The notes under the pieces: generated by a model
Database searches by the model: none
What the model was told of the DNA's origin: nothing
What the model saw: only the letters and a program-made list of their open reading frames with translations
From: Mycobacterium sp. 852014-52450_SCH5900713
GTDB lineage: Bacteria > Actinomycetota > Actinomycetes > Mycobacteriales > Mycobacteriaceae
Length of the DNA stretch: 64,000 nucleotides
Direction of reading: 5' to 3'
Assembly: GCF_001667075.1 (NCBI RefSeq)
Contig: NZ_LZIL01000078.1
Span: 62,001 to 126,000, forward strand
Part shown: positions 61,001 through 64,000 of the stretch, one piece after another
Numbering within the stretch: the first letter of the stretch is position 1
How the letters are laid out: every line of letters starts with the position of its first letter
Position numbers and translations under genes: made by a program

Positions 61001-61428
61001 CCGAGGAGGCGGAAGCGATCGCCGCCGAGATCGATCGACTGCTCGGAACACCGTGGACCGATGAGCACGGCACCCGGCCCCTGACCGCTTCCGACGTGTT
61101 GGTGCTGGCGCCCTACAACGCCCAGGTGGCGCTGCTGCGCCGCCGGTTGACCGCCGGCGGGCTCGGCGAGGCCCGGGTTGGCACGGTCGACAAGTTCCAG
61201 GGCGGGCAGGCGCCGGTGGTGTTCATCTCGATGACGGCCTCTTCCGCGGACGTGGTGCCGCGCGGAATGTCGTTCCTGCTCAACAGGAACCGGCTCAACG
61301 TCGCCATCAGCCGGGCTCAGTTTGCGGCGGTTATCGTGCGCTCGGGGTCGCTGACCGAGTACCTGCCCACCACGCCCGCGGGGTTGATCGACCTGGGCGC
61401 ATTTCTGGCGCTGACGCAGCGGACGTGA
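58021..61428 (+). CDS. TM0106-family RecB-like Fe-S nuclease fused to an SF1 DNA helicase (Rv1251c-like)
   Basis: A 1135-residue fusion. The N-terminal part (about 1-230) is a RecB/Cas4-type nuclease with Asp118, and the D-x-K catalytic pair Asp131/Lys133 in VIDTKLARS. Cys21, Cys216, Cys219 and Cys222 are placed as in AddB/Cas4 [4Fe-4S] nucleases. A central RNase-H-like segment follows (FFDFEGDPLWTVDGREWG and NMHIYHYAPYEKTALLKL). The C-terminal superfamily-1 helicase has GPPGTGKTHTA near 765, LVIDEAGQ, LGDPQQLPQVSQG, TVDKFQGGQAPVVFIS and NRNRLNVAISRAQ. It is probably a Dna2-like DNA repair or end-processing enzyme. It begins at GTG 58021, 40 bp after lprE, and faces the MFS gene convergently. 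Confidence 0.93.
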   Translation: MFVTGDSIVYSASDLAAAARCEYALLRDFDAKLGRGPAATVEDDLLARTAVLGNEHERRELDRLREKFGDGVAVIGRPAYTLAGLAAAAEATRRAIAGGAPAVYQAAMFDGRFLGFADFLVRDDEHYRVIDTKLARSANVTALLQLAAYADALAASGVPVAPEAELHLGDGTAARYRVRDLVPVYRSQRARLQRLLDEHHAGGAAVRWDDEGVGACLRCPLCTGQLRATDDLLLVAGMRVGQRDKLIDAGITTVSELARHTGPVPEIASGTLGKLTAQASLQVRQRETGTPLFEIVDPQPLTLLPEPDPGDLFFDFEGDPLWTVDGREWGLEYLFGVLEAGPAGGFRPLWAHNRVDERKALTDFLAMVAKRRKRRPNMHIYHYAPYEKTALLKLAGRYGAGEDQVDELLRSGTLVDLYPLVRKSIRVGAESFSLKALEPLYMGAQLRAGDVTTATGSITSYARYCELQADGRRDEAASVLKEIEDYNHYDCRSTQELRNWLMLRAYESGVVPVGAQPVRGGNTVEDHDQLAVTLSGFTGDPAIGERTPEQTAVAVLAAARGYHRREDKPFWWAHFDRLNFPVEEWADNTDVFIAENASLAVDWNTPPRARKRQRRVRLRGELARGELVADVFALYDPPAPPGMSDDPDRRAAGRATVVEADDPALPTEVTIVERVGNDGKPFHQLPFALTPGPPIPTTALRESIETTATAVAAGLPQLPRNAVADILLRRAPRTLSGTAPPRGTDTAADIAAAVLDLDSSYLAVHGPPGTGKTHTAARVIQRLVTVHGWRVGVVAQSHAAVENLLDCVIDAGLEPARVAKKRNDHNAPRWQEIDGGAYASFIADTAGCVVGGTAWDFANANRVPRDSLDLLVIDEAGQFCLANTIAVAPAAANLLLLGDPQQLPQVSQGTHPDPVDTSALDWLVDGQRTLPDERGYFLDLSYRMHPAVCAAVSALSYEGRLRSHECTAARRLAGYRPGVRTLTVGHHGNSTESPEEAEAIAAEIDRLLGTPWTDEHGTRPLTASDVLVLAPYNAQVALLRRRLTAGGLGEARVGTVDKFQGGQAPVVFISMTASSADVVPRGMSFLLNRNRLNVAISRAQFAAVIVRSGSLTEYLPTTPAGLIDLGAFLALTQRT

Positions 61429-61442
61429 CAACCGGCCCGGGC

Positions 61443-63410
61443 CTAGTTGCCGGACGAGTGGCGACCGTAACCGGTCGGGTCTTCGTCGGCATCGCGGCGG
61501 TGCCGATGACCGCGCGCCGAGCCGTTCTGCGGCCGCGGGGGCGGCGGCGCGGGCCGATCGCGGGGGGCGGACCGGTAGGCGCGCGCAGACAGTTCGGTTA
61601 CCGGACGGAACCGCTGACGGGCGTCGACATGGGAGCCGTTGTGCGCGAAACCGATTGGGCCACCGTTCGGAACGGGGTCGTCGCGCCGGCTGTGCCATGC
61701 CGACGGCGGGCGCGGGCGGGCGGGACGATCGGCCGGAGTCCCGGCACCGCTTGCGCGCCCGTACGCCGCGCGCGATGCGGGGGCGGCCTCCGGTTCACCA
61801 AGGATGAATTCGACGTAGTCGTCGTCGTCATAATCATCGCCAACCAAATCGCCCACCCCGGGCGGCCCGCCGGCCGCGGCCGACGGAACGTAACCGATCA
61901 AGAACAAGGCGGCCACGATCCCGAACAGCGCAATGAACGCGGGCAACAGCACCGATTGCGACATGGCGGCCGCGAACGGGTCGCGCAGGAACTCGGGCAG
62001 TTGCAGCGTGGCGGGCGCCTCCTCGCCGACACCGCCGGACGGCTGCGGCGGCATCTCGGCGCCGATCCGTGCGGTCATGAACGCGGCCATGCCGGCGCTT
62101 CCGAGCACCGCGCCGAGCTGGCGGACGGAGTTGTACACGGCGGAGCCCGCGCCGGCCAGGCGCGGCGGCAGGTTGCGCGTCGCGGTGGCGGTCAGCGGCG
62201 ACCACACGAACGCCATCCCGACGCCCGACGCAAAGAACGGCAACACCAGCCGCCAGATCGGCGTCGCCGGTGACATCTCGAAGGTGAGCCAGGTCAGCGC
62301 TATCGCCAGCACCGAGAAGCCGAACCCGAGGACCGGCCGTGGATGGTATTTGTCGACCATCCTGCCGACGAACGGGGCGAACACACCGTTGGCGATCGCC
62401 ATCGGCGCGATCAGCAGGGCCGAGCGCGTCGGCGACAGCCCGCACACGGCCTGCGCGTAGAACGTCAGCGGCAGCATCATCGCCGTCGCGGCGAACGAGA
62501 CGATGGCCACCCCGACGTTGCACAGGCCGAAGTCGCGGTCGCGGAAGATCACCAGGGGAATCAGCGGCTCGTCGGTGTTCATCGACTGCCAGAACACGAA
62601 CACCGTCATGAACCCGGCTCCGGCGACCAGCATCGCCCAGATCCACGGCTGCCAGTGCGCGGCCTGGCCCTGTTGCAGCCCGAACACGATCAGGAAGATC
62701 CCCACGCCGGACAGCGCGACGCCGACCACGTCGAACCGGTGCGACTGGGTGGGCAGCACCGGCACCAGCCAGTACGCCAGCGCGAGCCCGGCCACGCCGA
62801 TGGGGACGTTGACGAAGAAGATCCACTGCCACCCCAGCCCGTCGACCAGCACGCCGCCGGCCAGCGGGCCCACCAGGCTGGCGACCCCGGCGGTGGCTCC
62901 CCAAAGGCTCACCGCGACGCCGCGCCGCTCCGCCGGGAAGATCCGGGTGATCGTCGACAAGGTCTGCGGGGTGAGCACCCCGGCGCCGACTCCCTGCACC
63001 ACCCGGGCGGCGATCAGCATGGCGGCGCTGCCCGACAGCCCGCACCACACCGAGGCGACGGTGAACACCACCAGACCGATCAGGTACAGGTTCTTGGGGC
63101 CGAATCGGTCACCGAGCCGCCCGGCCACCAGCAACACGACCGCATAACCCAGCAGGTAGGCGCTGGTCACCCAGACCACGGTGTCGTAGCCGATGTGCAA
63201 CTTGGTCATGATCGTCGGGTTCGCGATGGCGACGATGGTCGAGTCGACCATGATCATGAAAAAGCCGATCATCATCGCCCAGAGCGCGTTCCGGGGCTTC
63301 TGGGATTGCGGGGAATTCTGGGTGAGGAAGTTCCAGCGCTTGGTGAGGTGGGCTGGGTTCGGCGCAGCGCGCCGGGTCATCCCGGACGACGGAGGCGTCG
63401 CCGCGGTCAT
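61443..63410 (-). CDS. MFS drug exporter, DHA2/EmrB type (Rv1250-like)
   Basis: A 655-residue major-facilitator exporter with 14 predicted spans between about residues 40 and 520. Motif A is VAGRLGDRFGPKNLYLIG. The motif C region GVGAGVLTPQTLSTI and the LVGPLAGGVLVDGLGWQWIFFVNVPIG stretch are characteristic of EmrB/QacA-like drug:H+ antiporters, with the membrane-embedded Asp in MIMVDSTIVAIANPTI. The roughly 130-residue cytoplasmic tail is unusual: an acidic cluster (GDDYDDDDYVEF) followed by an Arg/Pro-rich disordered segment. An in-frame ATG 30 bp inside the first could also serve as start. It matches Rv1250 in place. It is divergent from the final gene. Confidence 0.92.
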   Translation of the reverse strand: MTAATPPSSGMTRRAAPNPAHLTKRWNFLTQNSPQSQKPRNALWAMMIGFFMIMVDSTIVAIANPTIMTKLHIGYDTVVWVTSAYLLGYAVVLLVAGRLGDRFGPKNLYLIGLVVFTVASVWCGLSGSAAMLIAARVVQGVGAGVLTPQTLSTITRIFPAERRGVAVSLWGATAGVASLVGPLAGGVLVDGLGWQWIFFVNVPIGVAGLALAYWLVPVLPTQSHRFDVVGVALSGVGIFLIVFGLQQGQAAHWQPWIWAMLVAGAGFMTVFVFWQSMNTDEPLIPLVIFRDRDFGLCNVGVAIVSFAATAMMLPLTFYAQAVCGLSPTRSALLIAPMAIANGVFAPFVGRMVDKYHPRPVLGFGFSVLAIALTWLTFEMSPATPIWRLVLPFFASGVGMAFVWSPLTATATRNLPPRLAGAGSAVYNSVRQLGAVLGSAGMAAFMTARIGAEMPPQPSGGVGEEAPATLQLPEFLRDPFAAAMSQSVLLPAFIALFGIVAALFLIGYVPSAAAGGPPGVGDLVGDDYDDDDYVEFILGEPEAAPASRAAYGRASGAGTPADRPARPRPPSAWHSRRDDPVPNGGPIGFAHNGSHVDARQRFRPVTELSARAYRSAPRDRPAPPPPRPQNGSARGHRHRRDADEDPTGYGRHSSGN

Positions 63411-63622
63411 CTACCCACCTCGTTTCAGCTTCCGTGGATGGCCGGCTGCACGGGGCCGTCTCGTCGGCGGGCCCGGACCGTCACGGACATCCAGCCTGCA
63501 TTATGGCCGCTGACGCAATTGAGGGCAGCGACTGACCCGATCCGGGTACATCACGCGAAGGTTTCGTGCGTTCTGCAGCGCGCAGGTTAGCCTGGTAGGA
63601 CGCCATTTGCAGGAGAGGCAAG

Positions 63623-64000
63623 ATGCGGGCCCGACGGAAGCGGTCTTCGAACCGGTTTTTTAGCATGTCGCACGCGGAGCAGGCGCCGACGCCCACCAAC
63701 GGCCGGCCCAAGACGTCCGCGCGGGCTTTGGCCCAGGTCATCGAGCGGAGCTCGCGGATCCAAGGACCGGCGGCCGAGGCCTATGTGTCCCGGCTGCGCA
63801 ACGCGCACCCGAGCAGCAGCCCGGCCGACATCCTCGCCAAGCTGCAGAAGCGCTACGTGGGCATGGTGACGGCCAGCGGCATGGCGGTGGGCGCGGCGGC
63901 GACGATCCCCGGCATCGGCACCTTGAGCGCGCTGTCTGCCGCCGCGGCGGAAACGGTGACGTTCCTGGAGGCCACCGCGTTCTTCGTGTTGGCCGTCGCG
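63623..64000 (+). CDS. Membrane protein (Rv1249c-like), 3'-truncated by the window edge
   Basis: 126 codons are present before the window ends. The N-terminus is basic (MRARRKRSSNRFF). A helical soluble region follows (ALAQVIERSSRIQGPAAEAYVSRLRNAHP and PADILAKLQKRYVGMV). The first membrane segments are GMAVGAAATIPGIGTLSALSAAAAETVTF and ATAFFVLAVA. AGGAGAGG lies 7 nt before the ATG; a second in-frame ATG at 63665 (MSHAEQAPT) is less likely. It follows the order recalled for Rv1249c, a membrane protein of unknown function upstream of kgd. The reading frame is open to the edge. Confidence 0.85.
   Translation, partial: MRARRKRSSNRFFSMSHAEQAPTPTNGRPKTSARALAQVIERSSRIQGPAAEAYVSRLRNAHPSSSPADILAKLQKRYVGMVTASGMAVGAAATIPGIGTLSALSAAAAETVTFLEATAFFVLAVA

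Noticed and set aside
1..64000. CRISPR array, rRNA, insertion sequence or prophage
   Set aside because: No spaced direct repeats of CRISPR type, no rRNA segments, and no transposase, integrase or phage structural proteins were found. The nuclease at 58021 is Cas4-like only in its nuclease motif.

Overview
The window is high-G+C actinobacterial DNA from a Mycobacterium that is probably not M. tuberculosis. Features supporting this are F420-dependent enzyme families, several lipobox lipoproteins, EmbR with a PknH-type kinase, GTG starts and many 1-8 bp start/stop overlaps. As I recall the M. tuberculosis H37Rv gene order, most genes here match the segment from argS (Rv1292) down to Rv1249c in the same order and relative orientation. 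Several blocks are extra compared with H37Rv, and several H37Rv genes (Rv1288-Rv1290, Rv1279, Rv1271c-Rv1268c) appear absent. This comparison is from memory, not a search.

Layout. 1-1.7 kb: 3'-truncated argS and tRNA-Arg(CCG). 1.9-6.7 kb: accessory block (condensation-acetyltransferase fusion, alpha/beta hydrolase, Ddn-family protein, two secreted proteins). 6.9-13.0 kb: DUF732 secreted protein, NUDIX hydrolase, TPR protein, RCK potassium channel, F420-type oxidoreductase and two VOC proteins, with a 5 x 55-bp repeat array between two convergent stop codons. 13.0-17.5 kb: sulfate assimilation (Rrf2 regulator, cysNC, cysD), a hotdog thioesterase and the carbonic anhydrase canA. 17.6-23.0 kb: oppBCDA peptide transporter. 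23.0-28.9 kb: hydrolase, an SbcC/SbcD-like pair and a SixA-type phosphatase. 28.9-33.8 kb: lipoproteins lprC/lprB and a heterodimeric ABC transporter. 33.9-39.1 kb: embR, a PknH-like kinase with an unusual sensor domain, a possible ribbon-helix-helix protein and a class III adenylyl cyclase.

39.1-48.1 kb: DNA glycosylase, amidase, HIT protein, Ddn-family protein, a very large membrane GGDEF/EAL protein, a luciferase-like oxidoreductase and a flavin monooxygenase. 48.2-57.2 kb: udgB, tap efflux pump, SHOCT protein, FAD-linked oxidase, cyp130 with its TetR regulator, acyltransferase and the DeaD helicase. 57.2-64 kb: lprE, a Cas4/AddB-like nuclease-helicase fusion, an MFS exporter and the start of a membrane protein.

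Recurring themes are nutrient uptake (sulfate, peptides), DNA repair (two glycosylases, SbcCD-like pair, nuclease-helicase) and signalling (cAMP, c-di-GMP, Ser/Thr phosphorylation). The signals I find most worth a second look are an interspersed hairpin repeat family (10.9, 39.6 and 57.2 kb) whose stem carries a compensatory base change, the 1305-residue GGDEF/GGDEF-like/EAL protein, the kinase with a swapped sensor domain, and three exact-spacing 8-bp direct repeats abutting the start of the ribbon-helix-helix candidate.
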